Positions 17,988 to 26,906 of a stretch of DNA of 64,000 bases are shown here, piece by piece; positions within the stretch are counted from its first letter, which is position 1; the number at the start of each line of letters is the position of its first letter. The position numbers were made by a program, and so were the translations under genes. The stretch spans positions 62,001-126,000 of the forward strand of contig CAWEWR010000022.1 of the NCBI GenBank assembly GCA_963812675.1, written 5' to 3'. A model generated the notes under the pieces. It was given only the letters and a program-made list of their open reading frames with translations. It made no database searches and was not told the origin of the DNA. This DNA is from AP-15 sp963812675. Its GTDB lineage: Bacteria; Pseudomonadota; Alphaproteobacteria; ATCC43930; CGMCC-115725.

Positions 17988-18770
17988 TTAACCGAGCGGG
18001 ATCTCGCGCAATGCCGTGGTGTCCTGCCGCGCGCCGGCTAGCACGTAATTGACATCGGTTCCGGCGATTACGAACCTCGCGCCGAGCCGGATCAGCTCGC
18101 CCTGCAGCGCCACATTGTGGCGGATGCCGCCGACCCCCAGCACTTTGCCGTGGGTGCGGCAGGCGTTTGCCACGCGTTCATAGGCCTCGCGCAGACGCGG
18201 GTGGTCGACTTGACCCGGAATGCCGTAATCGGTCGTCAGATCGCCCGAGCCGATCAGCAGCACGTCGATGCCGGGCAGGGCCGCGATCGCCGAGGCGTTG
18301 TCGATGCCCTCGGCGGTTTCCAGCATGACGATGAGCGCAGTCTCCGCATTCAGCCGCTCGTTGATCTCGCCGAGCGGCATCGCGCGATAGCCGAGCGCCG
18401 GCCCGAGTCCCATCACCGAACGCTGGCCGAGCGGCGGGAAGCGGCAGTTGCGCACCACCGCCTCGGCTTCGCTGCGGTTGTTGACGTGCGGGACGATGAC
18501 GCCCTGCGCGCCGCCGTCGAGCACCCGGCTCGACCAATGCCCATCATGGCTCGGCACGCGCACCAGCGGGGTAATCCCGATGCCGATCGTCGCGGCGCAA
18601 ATCGTCGCGGCCGTGTCGATCGAATAAGGGCTGTGCTCCATGTCGACATAGAGCGCGTCATAACCGCCGGCCTTGGCGACCATCGCGATGTCGACAGTGC
18701 GCGCGAGCCGCAAATTCATGCACAGCACCAGCTCGCCCGCAGCGAGCTTCTGCTTCATGTGATTAGCCAT
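17988..18770 (-). CDS. HpcH/HpaI family class II aldolase
   Basis: 260-residue TIM-barrel enzyme that cleaves 4-hydroxy-2-oxo acids with a divalent metal. Family motifs are YDALYVDMEHSPYSID, PLVRVPSHDG (substrate-binding Arg), GAQGVIVPHVN, the metal ligand in IVMLETAEGIDN (Glu), and LLIGSGDLTTDYGIPGQ (Asp). No signal peptide. It forms a same-strand run with alkB and follows a BNR-repeat protein gene across a palindromic repeat. The product would be pyruvate or a related oxo acid plus an aldehyde; the natural substrate is not determined. Confidence 0.88.
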   Translation of the reverse strand: MANHMKQKLAAGELVLCMNLRLARTVDIAMVAKAGGYDALYVDMEHSPYSIDTAATICAATIGIGITPLVRVPSHDGHWSSRVLDGGAQGVIVPHVNNRSEAEAVVRNCRFPPLGQRSVMGLGPALGYRAMPLGEINERLNAETALIVMLETAEGIDNASAIAALPGIDVLLIGSGDLTTDYGIPGQVDHPRLREAYERVANACRTHGKVLGVGGIRHNVALQGELIRLGARFVIAGTDVNYVLAGARQDTTALREIPLG

Positions 18771-18784
18771 TCTTGCCTCCGTTG

Positions 18785-18878
18785 CCCCTCACCCCGACCC
18801 TCTCCCCGCAGGGCGGGGCGAGGGAGAAGGCGGTTGATTCCCTCGCCCCGCTTGCGGGGAGAGGGTTAGGGTGAGGGG
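18785..18878. repeat. GC-rich palindromic repeat (double hairpin)
   Basis: Intergenic, between the BNR-protein gene and the aldolase gene. Outer arms cccctcaccc and gggtgagggg bound two inner stem units, ccctctccccgcagggcggggcg and ccctcgccccgcttgcgggg, each with complementary halves. It belongs to the same broad family as the repeats at 3096, 20008, 23010, 33360, 52096 and 60709. Confidence 0.7.
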
Positions 18879-18887
18879 TAGCTCAGT

Positions 18888-19937
18888 TCAGCCGCAGGCG
18901 ACCGCATAAACGTCGCGGACGCCTTCGGGCAGCCGGGTCTCGTTCCAGGTCCGGCCGCCGTCCTGGGTCCCGAAAACCTGACCGAAGCGGGAGACGCCGT
19001 AGACCTGGTTGGGGTCGCGCGGATGCACGGCGACGCCCATCATCGTCGCCTCGGCCTTGACGCCGTGGTCGAAGCGCTTCCAGGTCTGGCCGACATCGTC
19101 GGTGCGGTAGATCGACCCATCGGTGCTGCGCGCCGCCGGGCTGAGGCAGGCATACATGACCTTGGGGTCGTGCGGCGAGACGCGGATATCGCGGCCATAG
19201 GTCAGCGGCGAGAACCGGTTGATTTCCATGTCGTGCCAATGCTCGCCGCGGTCGTTGCTGCGGAAGAGGCCCATGCGGTTCGCGAGAAAGACCGTGCCGG
19301 GAGCTGCGGCGCTGCAGGTCAGCGCATGGCCGTCGAGCATACCCTCGATTTCGGTCTGGCTGCCGATGCGGCTCCTATATTTGGGCTCCTCGCAGAAGCG
19401 GATCAGATCGGCGGTGCAATCCTCCCAGCTCTCGCCGCCGTTGCGGCTGCGCATCGCGCCATTGGCTTCCAATGTCGCATAGACGTCGTCGGGTGAATTG
19501 GGATCGACATCGAGCCGCATGACCCGGCACGCGAAACCCATGATGACCCGGTCAGGGAGACCAGGTTCGGCCATCTTGCGCCAGGTGTCGCCGCCGTCGT
19601 CGCTGCGATAGACACCCGGGGGCGTCGCTCCGGCATAGACGATGCGCGGGTTCTTCGGGTGGATGCAGACCGACCAGATATCGACATCTTCGGGAAGACG
19701 GAGCCGCTCCCAGGTGTTGCCGCGATTGGCGCTGCGATAAGCACCCTTCGTGCTGCCGACATAGACGACATCGGGATTTTCCGGATGCACCGTGATCGCG
19801 TGGACATCGGCGTCTTCCGGCAAACCGTTGGTCAGATGCTCCCACCGGTTGTCGCCTGCAGCCTGGCGGAAGATGCCACCGGCCGTTGCCCCCATCGATC
19901 GCGCCGTACCGGCATAGACATGAGTGCTCGCCATCAT
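18888..19937 (-). CDS. BNR/Asp-box repeat beta-propeller protein
   Basis: 349 residues. At least six Asp-box motifs of the S/T-x-D/N-x-G-x-T/S-W type are visible: SANRGNTW, SDDGGDTW, SRNGGESW, SNDRGEHW, TDDVGQTW and TQDGGRTW. Between them are repeats such as VHPENPDVVYVGSTKGAY and IHPKNPRIVYAGAT. This is the sialidase/photosystem-II-stability-type propeller fold. There is no signal peptide, so the protein is probably cytoplasmic. Sialidase catalytic residues are not evident, so I do not call an enzyme. It is the first gene of a minus-strand run with the aldolase and alkB. Confidence 0.8.
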   Translation of the reverse strand: MMASTHVYAGTARSMGATAGGIFRQAAGDNRWEHLTNGLPEDADVHAITVHPENPDVVYVGSTKGAYRSANRGNTWERLRLPEDVDIWSVCIHPKNPRIVYAGATPPGVYRSDDGGDTWRKMAEPGLPDRVIMGFACRVMRLDVDPNSPDDVYATLEANGAMRSRNGGESWEDCTADLIRFCEEPKYRSRIGSQTEIEGMLDGHALTCSAAAPGTVFLANRMGLFRSNDRGEHWHDMEINRFSPLTYGRDIRVSPHDPKVMYACLSPAARSTDGSIYRTDDVGQTWKRFDHGVKAEATMMGVAVHPRDPNQVYGVSRFGQVFGTQDGGRTWNETRLPEGVRDVYAVACG

Positions 19938-20007
19938 TCTCCTCCCTCGCCTGGATTGCCGCGGCGATCATACCCCTCTATTAGAGCTTGTCACAAAGCT
20001 TTAGGTG

Positions 20008-20055
20008 CCCCCACCCTAACCCTCCCCCGCTCGCGGGGGAGGGAACGGGAGAGGG
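20008..20055. repeat. GC-rich palindromic repeat (short copy)
   Basis: Lies in the divergent gap between the BNR-protein gene and the aldo/keto reductase gene. The core stem at 20020-20043 is identical over 24 bases to the stem inside polA at 33445-33468 (central part cccccgctcgcggggg). The left flank ccccaccct is also shared with the polA copy. Confidence 0.75.
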
Positions 20056-20076
20056 CTTTAACCACCGGAGAGATCG

Positions 20077-21078
20077 ATGAGCGGCACAGCGATCACGGAG
20101 CGGCGGAGGCTCGGCAAGGCGGGACCGGAGGTCTCGGCGGTCGGGCTCGGCTGCATGTCTTTGTCCGGCGTTTACGGTACGAGCGACGATGAGGCCGGGG
20201 TCCGGCTGATCCGTCGGGCGATCGAGCTCGGGGTCGATCATTTCGACAGCTCGGACATGTATGGCTGGGGTCAGAACGAGGAGCTGCTCGGCCGGGCATT
20301 GAAGGGCCGCCGCAACGGCGTCGTGATCGCCACCAAATTCGGCCAGACGCGCCGTCCGGGCGGCGCCAACGGCGTCGACGGCAGTCCCGCTTATGTTGCC
20401 CAGGCGTGCGACGCGAGCCTCAAGCGCCTCGGGGTCGATGTCATCGATCTTTATTACCAGCACCGGGTAGATCCGGCGGTCCCGGTCGAGGAGACCGTCG
20501 GCGCGATGTCGCGGCTCGTCGAGCGAGGCAAAGTGCGCTTTCTCGGCCTCTGCGAAGCCCGGCCAGAGCGCATCCGGCGGGCCCATTCCACTCACCCGAT
20601 CGCCGCCGTGCAGAGCGAATTCTCGCTGCTCTACCGGGAAGAGGCGACCGAGACGCGCGAGCTCACCCGCGACTTGGGCATCGCCTTTGTCGCTTACGCG
20701 CCGCTCGGCCGCGGTCTGCTGACCGGCGGGGTCCCCGATCTCGGAAATTTGGCCGAGGGCGACACCCGCGGACGCCACCCCCGGTTCATGGGCGACAACT
20801 TCGCCAAAAACCGCGAGCTGGTGCAACGTATCGAGGCAATTGCCCAAGAAAAAGGCTGCACCCCCGCGCAGCTCTGCCTGGCTTGGCTCCTAACGCAAGG
20901 CCCCGACGTGATCCCGATCCCAGGCACCAAGCGCACCGAACGGCTGGAGGAAAATCTCGACGCGATGCGGGTGCATTTGACCGAGGCCGATGTCGATCGC
21001 ATCTCGACAGCGATCCCGATCGGCGCCGCCGCCGGCACCCGCTACCCCGAAGGCGGAATGCGGGGCGTCTATATCTGA
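20077..21078 (+). CDS. Aldo/keto reductase
   Basis: 333 residues, (beta/alpha)8 NADPH-dependent oxidoreductase. The catalytic tetrad is present: Asp and Tyr in FDSSDMYGWGQNEELLG, Lys in IATKFGQ, His in LYYQHRVDP. The C-terminal cofactor loop, IPIPGTKRTERLEEN, is typical of the AKR12/13-like (YhdN/perakine reductase) group, as is GLGCMSLSGVYG near the start. It is followed by a VOC-domain gene on the same strand. The carbonyl substrate is unknown; a role in sugar or aromatic degradation fits the neighbourhood. Confidence 0.9.
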   Translation: MSGTAITERRRLGKAGPEVSAVGLGCMSLSGVYGTSDDEAGVRLIRRAIELGVDHFDSSDMYGWGQNEELLGRALKGRRNGVVIATKFGQTRRPGGANGVDGSPAYVAQACDASLKRLGVDVIDLYYQHRVDPAVPVEETVGAMSRLVERGKVRFLGLCEARPERIRRAHSTHPIAAVQSEFSLLYREEATETRELTRDLGIAFVAYAPLGRGLLTGGVPDLGNLAEGDTRGRHPRFMGDNFAKNRELVQRIEAIAQEKGCTPAQLCLAWLLTQGPDVIPIPGTKRTERLEENLDAMRVHLTEADVDRISTAIPIGAAAGTRYPEGGMRGVYI

Positions 21079-21141
21079 GGTTGCCCGTTACCGGCTGGAT
21101 CGCATAAACTGCGGTGATCTAACAAGGGAAGTGAGGCGAGC

Positions 21142-21660
21142 ATGGCGTCACCGACAAAGCTGTCGCACATCGTGCTGCAGACTAACCGCCGGCGCGAGAT
21201 GATCGACTGGTACTGTACGGTGCTCGGGGCCGAGATACTTTACGAAGCCGAGCGCATCTCGTTCATCAGTTATGACGACGAGCATCACCGGGTCGCCTTC
21301 CTCGATCCCGGGCCGCTGACGGAGCGGCAGCCGGACGCGGCGGGCCTCAATCACGTCGCGTTCACCTATGGCGGGCTCGACGATCTGATCGACAATTATC
21401 AGCGGCTCAAGGAGCTCGGCATCCGCCCGCATCGTTGCGTCAATCATGGCGTGACGACGTCGATGTACTACCATGATCCCGACCACAACCAGGTCGAGCT
21501 GCTGGTCGACAATTTCGCGACGGCGGCCGATGGGCAAGCTTATATGCGGGGTCGCTCGACCGCCGACAAGAACCCAGTCGGCATCGTCTATGATCCGGAA
21601 GAGCTAGTCGAGCGCGTACACGCCGGTCTGCGCGTCGAGGAGCTCGCCTCGATAAACTGA
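21142..21660 (+). CDS. VOC family protein (glyoxalase/extradiol dioxygenase fold)
   Basis: 172 residues, a single pair of beta-alpha-beta-beta-beta modules. Metal-binding positions are visible: His in KLSHIVLQTN, His in LNHVAFTYGG, and Glu in NQVELLVDNF after YYHDPDHN. The overall pattern is closest to type I extradiol dioxygenase-like proteins such as biphenyl-2,3-diol dioxygenase. The GAGGCG site precedes the ATG at 21142. It lies downstream of the aldo/keto reductase and convergent with an FAD oxidoreductase (stops one base apart). Confidence 0.85.
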   Translation: MASPTKLSHIVLQTNRRREMIDWYCTVLGAEILYEAERISFISYDDEHHRVAFLDPGPLTERQPDAAGLNHVAFTYGGLDDLIDNYQRLKELGIRPHRCVNHGVTTSMYYHDPDHNQVELLVDNFATAADGQAYMRGRSTADKNPVGIVYDPEELVERVHAGLRVEELASIN

Positions 21661-21661
21661 C

Positions 21662-22993
21662 TCAGCTTGCGAGCGGGTGGGGTCGCGGGTTCGAGCCGTC
21701 GGTAAACCGGGACAGGCGGAACGGCGCCGGGTCGACCAGGGTCGGGTCACCGGCGACCATATCGGCCGCCAGCTTGCCGGCGCCGGGGCCGATGCCGAAG
21801 CCGTGGCCGGAGAACCCGGTGGCTATGAAGAAGCCAGGCAGGCTCACCACCGGTGAGATGACCGGTATCGCATCCGGCATGACGTCGATCATGCCGCCCC
21901 AGCTCTCGGCGACCACCGCATTTCGGAACACCGGGAAGGCCTCGGCGGTGGCGGCGCGCGCCCGATCGACGACGAACTGGTCGGGCTCCGGATCGAGCAC
22001 GCGCATCGCCTCGAACGGCGATGCCTCGTCCAGGCCCCAACGCCGCGGGGTGCGCCATTCCTCGACCCAGCGGCGGCCGACGCGGAACCGCAACTTCTTC
22101 CAGTGCAGCCGCACTGCGGGCAAATAATCGAAGAACAGCCGACAATTATCGGGCACGAGATCGATCGTCCGAACTCCGAGGGTCGCGACGGTGTAACCGC
22201 CGTCCATCCGTTTGCGAAATCCGAAGAGGCCTCCCGATGCCGAGATTTCCGGGCCGCCTTCGAGCGGCTGAGTGCGCATGACCGTCGCCAGCACTTTGAG
22301 CTGCGGCAGTTCGATGCCGAGATTGCCGCAGAACAGCCGGCACCATGCGCCGCCGGCGAGTACGACCTTGTCGCAGGAGATGCGGCCCTTCTCGGTCACC
22401 ACCGCCGAGACGCGCCCGCCTGCTGTTTCGATGCCGCGTGCGGCGCATTGCGTCACGATCGCCGCGCCGTGCCGCCGCGCCGCCTCGGCGATCGCCGGAG
22501 CCGCCCTCTGCGGCTCGGCCTTGCCGTCGCTGGCGGTGTAGAGGGCGCCGGTCCACTTGCCGGTCAAACCGGGCATCAGCTCCGCCGTTTCAGCCCGGCT
22601 GAGGATGCGGGTGTCGAGCTGATATTGGCGGGCATGCTCGAGCCAGGATTCGAGCTGCCCTAGCTCGGCCTGAGTCTCGGCCAGATACATGATGCCGGCT
22701 TGGCGGAAACCGGTCTCGGCCTCGACCAACTCGTTCATGCCTTGCCAGAGCCGCAGGCTCTCGATCATCAGCGGCAATTCGCGCGGATCGCGCCCCATCT
22801 TGCGGCACCAGCCCCAATTACGGCTCGACTGCTCGCCGGCAATGTGCCCCTTCTCGCACAGGACCGTGCGGACCCCCTTCTGCGCCAGGAACAACGCCGT
22901 GCTGGTGCCGATGATGCCGCCGCCGATGATCACGACATCGGCCTGCGCCGGCAGCACCTCGTCGGAACGTACCGGATCGACCCGCGGCGCCAT
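21662..22993 (-). CDS. FAD-dependent oxidoreductase (DAO family)
   Basis: 443 residues from the ATG at 22991-22993; a GTG three codons upstream is an alternative. The dinucleotide-binding motif VVIIGGGIIGTSTALFLAQ lies near residue 22, followed by EKGHIAGEQSSRNWGW, which resembles the covalent or tight FAD site of the glycine/D-amino-acid oxidase and MnmC/GcvT-like group. The C-terminal FAD-contact motif FIATGFSGHGFGIGPGAG is clear. It oxidises an amine or hydroxy acid; no specific substrate can be given. Downstream of a composite palindromic repeat. Confidence 0.88.
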   Translation of the reverse strand: MAPRVDPVRSDEVLPAQADVVIIGGGIIGTSTALFLAQKGVRTVLCEKGHIAGEQSSRNWGWCRKMGRDPRELPLMIESLRLWQGMNELVEAETGFRQAGIMYLAETQAELGQLESWLEHARQYQLDTRILSRAETAELMPGLTGKWTGALYTASDGKAEPQRAAPAIAEAARRHGAAIVTQCAARGIETAGGRVSAVVTEKGRISCDKVVLAGGAWCRLFCGNLGIELPQLKVLATVMRTQPLEGGPEISASGGLFGFRKRMDGGYTVATLGVRTIDLVPDNCRLFFDYLPAVRLHWKKLRFRVGRRWVEEWRTPRRWGLDEASPFEAMRVLDPEPDQFVVDRARAATAEAFPVFRNAVVAESWGGMIDVMPDAIPVISPVVSLPGFFIATGFSGHGFGIGPGAGKLAADMVAGDPTLVDPAPFRLSRFTDGSNPRPHPLAS

Positions 22994-23009
22994 CGCTCTC
23001 ACACGACGG

Positions 23010-23141
23010 CCCCTCTCCGCCCTTCAGGGGGGAGAGGGAGGGGCCCGCGCCGGCGGCGTGGGAAGGTGAGGTGGGCGGGGCCGCAGATCAGCACGCCGGC
23101 CCCCTCACCCTGCCCTCGCCCGCGGCCGGCGGGGGCGAGGG
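23010..23141. repeat. GC-rich composite palindromic repeat (copy 2)
   Basis: Second copy of the two-hairpin element at 3096-3228: left stem cctctccgccc...ggggagaggg, linker gaggggcccg, then gtgaggtgggc, and right stem with ccctcaccctgccctc, ggccggcggg and gcgaggg. Order and orientation of the blocks are the same in both copies. It lies between the FAD oxidoreductase gene and the broken serine hydrolase gene. Confidence 0.75.
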
Positions 23142-23182
23142 TTAAATTGTGGCTGGTGTACATAGGCAAACCACCCGATAAC

Positions 23183-24295
23183 TTAATCGATCGCGGCGTG
23201 CACGAGGTTGGCAACGCGGTCGAGCCGGGCGGTGTGCCACGGATCGGGTGACATGAAGTTCGTGATGTAGGTGAATGAGACGCCGCTCGTCGGGTCGGCC
23301 CACGAATATGACGTGCCGGCGCCGCCATGCCCGAAGGTCTCCGGCGCGCCGATCGTGCCGAGGCCGCGGATGCGGTCGCTGTCGCCGCGGACATGCGGGC
23401 CGAGGCCACGGTGCATCGGAATGCCGCCCATCGCGTCGTCGCCGCGGTCGCCGGTGTGGCTGCGCGTCACGTAGCTCACCAGCCGCGGCGACAGCAGCCG
23501 CACATCCCCGAGCCGGCCGCGCCCCAGCAGCATCTGGTAGAAAGCCGCCATCCCGCGTGCGGTCGCATAGCCGCCGCCGCTCGGCATTCCCGCCGCCTTG
23601 AACTCCGCGGAATTGTCGCGCGGCTCCGGCGCATAGGTGTCGGCGCAACGCTCCTGTTCGCTCGGCGGGACACCGACAAAGATGTCCTTCGCGAGCCCGA
23701 GCGGCGCCAACACCTTGTCCCGGATCACGTCGCGATAGTCCTGCCCGGTCACCGCCTCGATGACCATCGCCTGGGTCAAATGCGCGGCGCGCGGGTGGTA
23801 TTGCAGCCGCGTCCCGGGCGTCCAGTCGAGCGAGAAGTCGCAGACTTCGGCGCGCATCCGCGCGTGATCGGTCTAGGTCGCTTTGGTCACATCGCCGCTC
23901 GGAAAGCCGCCCTGATGGGTCATGACCTGATGCAGGGTGATCTCGCCCTTGCCGCGGCTCGCGAACTCCGGCAGGTGATCGGCAATCCGGTCCATGAAGG
24001 AGAGCTTGCCTTCCTCGATCAAGGTCCACACCGCGCAGCTCGTCAGCACCTTGGTCTGGCTGAACAGCAGGAAAAGTGTGTCACCCGTTGCCGACAGGTT
24101 CCGGCCCTCGGTCTTCGAATTGCCATAGGTGCGGAACAGCGCGAGCTTGCCGTGACGCGCCAGCGCGATCTGTGCGCCGGGGTACAGGTCTTCCTCGATA
24201 TGCTGGCGGATCAGCCGATCGAGATGCTGCAGCGGCGTCGCGGCAAAACCGAGGCTCGCCAGGTCGGCGGAGGGCAGCGGATAAGCATCGGGCAT
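23183..24295 (-). pseudogene. Serine hydrolase (class C beta-lactamase-like/esterase) with in-frame amber stop
   Basis: Reads as one continuous 371-codon frame from the ATG at 24293-24295 (site GAGGAG) to the stop at 23183, apart from a single TAG at 23873-23875. Before the stop: LYPGAQIALARHGKLALF and the nucleophile motif FSQTKVLTS (SxxK). After it: the YHP position in LQYHPRAAHLTQAM and the C-terminal HGGAGTSYSWADP, equivalent to the KTG box. Homologues commonly have Trp in the broken region, so TGG to TAG is the simplest lesion. Family members hydrolyse esters or amides. Without readthrough only an inactive N-terminal fragment is made. Confidence 0.75.
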
Positions 24296-24431
24296 GATGG
24301 TCTCCTCACAAGGTCCTGCTGGGATGCTACATGACCGCGCGCGGTTGTGGGAGGGGCATCCATGCTTCCGATAGGCGGGAGGGGAGGTTCGGCGTAAGAT
24401 CACGCCGCAGTTGCTTCCCGGGGAGGACGAA

Positions 24432-25635
24432 ATGCGCGAAGCCGTCATCGTATCGACCGCCCGCACGCCGATCGGCAGGGCTTATCGCGGTGCTTTCAAC
24501 GACACGCAGGCGCAGGCACTCGCCGGCCACGTGGTTGCCGAGGCGGTGCGGCGCGCCGGGGTCGATCCGGCCGAAGTCGAGGATGTCGTGCTTGGCGCGG
24601 CGCTGCAGCAAGGGTCCAGCGGCTTCAATCTGGCCCGACAAGCGGCGGTCCGGGCCGGGCTGCCGATCTCGGTCCCGGGGATGACAATCGATCGACAATG
24701 TTCCTCAGGGTTGATGGCGATCGCAACCGCCGCGAAACAGATCGCGGATGACGGAATGGAAATCGCTGTTGGCGGCGGGGTCGAGTCGATCTCGCTGGTC
24801 CAGAACAACAAGCGCAACGACTACCGCACGCAAGATCCGTGGCTGGTCGAGCACCGGCCGGATCTTTACATGACGATGATCGAGACAGCCGAGATCGTCG
24901 CCGAGCGATACCAGGTTACCCGCGACGCACAGGACGAATATGCCCTGCAGTCCCAGCAACGCACAGCGGCGGCTCAGAACGTCGGGACGTCTCGATCAGG
25001 AGATCGCTCCGTTGCCCTCGATCATGCGGGTCGAAAACCGCGAGACCGGCGAGATCTCCGACGCCCCGGTGACACTCGAAAAGGATGAAGGCAACCGGCC
25101 ATCGACGACCCTGGCGGCGTTGACCGCGTTGAAACCGGTATTCCGCGACGGGCAGACCATCAAAGAGGGCCGCTTCATCACGGCGGGAAATGCCTCCCAG
25201 CTATCCGACGGCGCATCCGCGTCGCTGTTGATGGAGGCAAAGGAGGCTGAACGCCGCGGGCTGCAGCCGCTCGGCGCCTATCGCGGTATTGCGGTCGCCG
25301 GCTGCGCGCCGGACGAGATGGGGATCGGCCCGGTCTTCGCCGTTCCAAAGCTGTTGCGGCAGCACGGGCTCAGGGTCGAGGATATCGGGCTCTGGGAGCT
25401 CAACGAGGCGTTCGCGGTGCAAGCTCTCTACTGCCGCAACCGGCTCGGCATCGATCCCGAGTGGTACAACGTCGACGGTGGCGCCATCTCGATCGGTCAC
25501 CCTTACGGGATGTCCGGCGCGCGCATGGTCGGCCACGCGTTGATCGAGGGTAAGCGCCGCGGGGTTCGCTATGTTGTCGTCACGATGTGCGTCGGCGGCG
25601 GCATGGGCGCGGCCGGGCTGTTCGAGGTCTTGTGA
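24432..25635 (+). pseudogene. Thiolase (acetyl-CoA acyltransferase) with a one-base frameshift
   Basis: Thiolase superfamily, about 400 codons in two frames. The first part starts at the ATG 24432 after GGGGAGGACGAA: REAVIVSTARTPIGRAYRG, then the nucleophile Cys in TIDRQCSSGLMAIATA. It is clean to QRTAAAQNV near 24983. One extra G in the ggg at 24984-24986 shifts the frame; removing it gives NVGRLDQEIAPL, the expected continuation. The rest has NASQLSDGASA, the catalytic His in WELNEAFAVQA, GGAISIGHPYGMSGAR, and the second Cys in TMCVGGGMGAAGLFE. All catalytic residues are intact, so the lesion is recent or a sequencing error. Confidence 0.8.
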
Positions 25636-25765
25636 GACCTGTTGCCGCGCGAACACTGCTGTTCGCCAGCAGCGCCAAGACAATTAGAAAATTAACGACG
25701 AATATCGGTCTAATACGAACCAAAAGCTGATATCTTCATTTAGCACCTATGAGGCACGAACCCTT

Positions 25766-26491
25766 ATGGGATTTACTAAATGGCTGATCACTGCTTTGGT
25801 TGCGACACAGGCAATTACTGTACATGCAATTGCGGGTGAGCGGGCGGGCTTGCGCGACGCTTCGGCCGTGCCCGGCAAATTCACCCATTCGGGCCGTCCG
25901 GCGGCCAGGAACGCGGATGCGACGGCGCCGCTCGACCGGGTGGCGAGCGCGGTGGATGGAGCGGAGTTGAGCCACGGAAGCGACATGGCCATGTGGCGCC
26001 CGGATCCGTCCGGACCGCAAGGGCCGATGCAGGTCAGCGAGGCGGCGGCCACCGATGTCGGCGGCGGGGACCGATTTGATGCATTGCAGAACCGCGTAAT
26101 AGGAAGAGCTTATCTACTACAGCTGTACGGGCGGTACGGCAATTGGCCCGACGCGATCGCCGCTTACAATTGGGGTCTCGGCAAGATGGACGCCTGGGTC
26201 AAAGCCGGACGACCTCCCGACCAATTTCTCGTCGGCGTCGCGGTCTATTTGCGGCGCGTCCTCCATGAAAGCGGCCTGTGCGAGGGTGCCGAGCCCCGCC
26301 GGCGCCGGCAAACCAGCGAAGAGCCGAGGGAGCACGCATCGGCGCCGCCGGACTCGCTTGTCTACTCGGCATGTTCCGGACCCGACGCTTGGGCCGGAGC
26401 ATCCGGTTTTGGCGGCGGACCGACTCGATTTTCCCGAAAACTCGACCAGGCGCTGCAGTTGACTTTGCAGCGTGCAGCGCAGGGCAGGTGA
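25766..26491 (+). CDS. Lytic transglycosylase-like (SLT domain) exported protein
   Basis: 241 residues. A signal peptide (KWLITALVATQAITVHAIA) is followed by a low-complexity linker, then a small SLT-like domain: ELSHGSD with the candidate catalytic Glu, WRPDPSGPQGPMQVSEAAA, YLLQLYGRYGNWPDAIAAYNWG. The pattern PSGPQGPMQVS...AIAAYNWG is typical of soluble lytic transglycosylases, which cleave peptidoglycan between MurNAc and GlcNAc. The C-terminal 75 residues are Arg/Ser/Pro-rich without domain features. The ribosome-binding site before the ATG is weak. Confidence 0.7.
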   Translation: MGFTKWLITALVATQAITVHAIAGERAGLRDASAVPGKFTHSGRPAARNADATAPLDRVASAVDGAELSHGSDMAMWRPDPSGPQGPMQVSEAAATDVGGGDRFDALQNRVIGRAYLLQLYGRYGNWPDAIAAYNWGLGKMDAWVKAGRPPDQFLVGVAVYLRRVLHESGLCEGAEPRRRRQTSEEPREHASAPPDSLVYSACSGPDAWAGASGFGGGPTRFSRKLDQALQLTLQRAAQGR

Positions 26492-26498
26492 TCGGGTA

Positions 26499-26630
26499 TT
26501 ACGCCGCGAACAGCAAACCCGCGATGCGAAAGGTGATATTCCACAGAAAGAGCGACAACGCGATGTTCGACAGCATCGCCGTGCCGAAGGGCATTGGCTC
26601 TTGCAACCGTGTTATTGTCGCGGGCGCCAT
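26499..26630 (-). CDS. Small single-pass membrane protein (43 aa)
   Basis: A 43-codon frame starting at the ATG 26628-26630 with a very good GGAGGAG site six bases upstream. It encodes a short polar N-terminus (APATITRLQEPMPFGTA) and one hydrophobic helix (LSNIALSLFLWNITFRIAGLL). I do not recognise the family. Its stop sits 7 bases from the convergent transglycosylase gene. The strong site and clean membrane helix argue that it is translated. Confidence 0.45.
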   Translation of the reverse strand: MAPATITRLQEPMPFGTAMLSNIALSLFLWNITFRIAGLLFAA

Positions 26631-26906
26631 CGGGCTCCTCCGGTTGACTCTCGCACGGTAGATCCCGCGCTCGAAGTTCAGGCAGCAAACATCGTGCCAT
26701 GCCGTTAAGAGATTGAAACCAACTGCTATGGTCCGTTTCCCGTACATGGCAAGCTGTAAATTCTTCCGACACAAAGGTATGATCAACCAGACCGTTCGCT
26801 ACTGTCTTCCACGTCAACAAATTTGCAATGAAAGTCTGGTAAATCTGCGACTCATCTCCCGTTGCGCGCAACACCGGCCCGGCCTGTTGACCGTGGAGAA
26901 ACCGAA

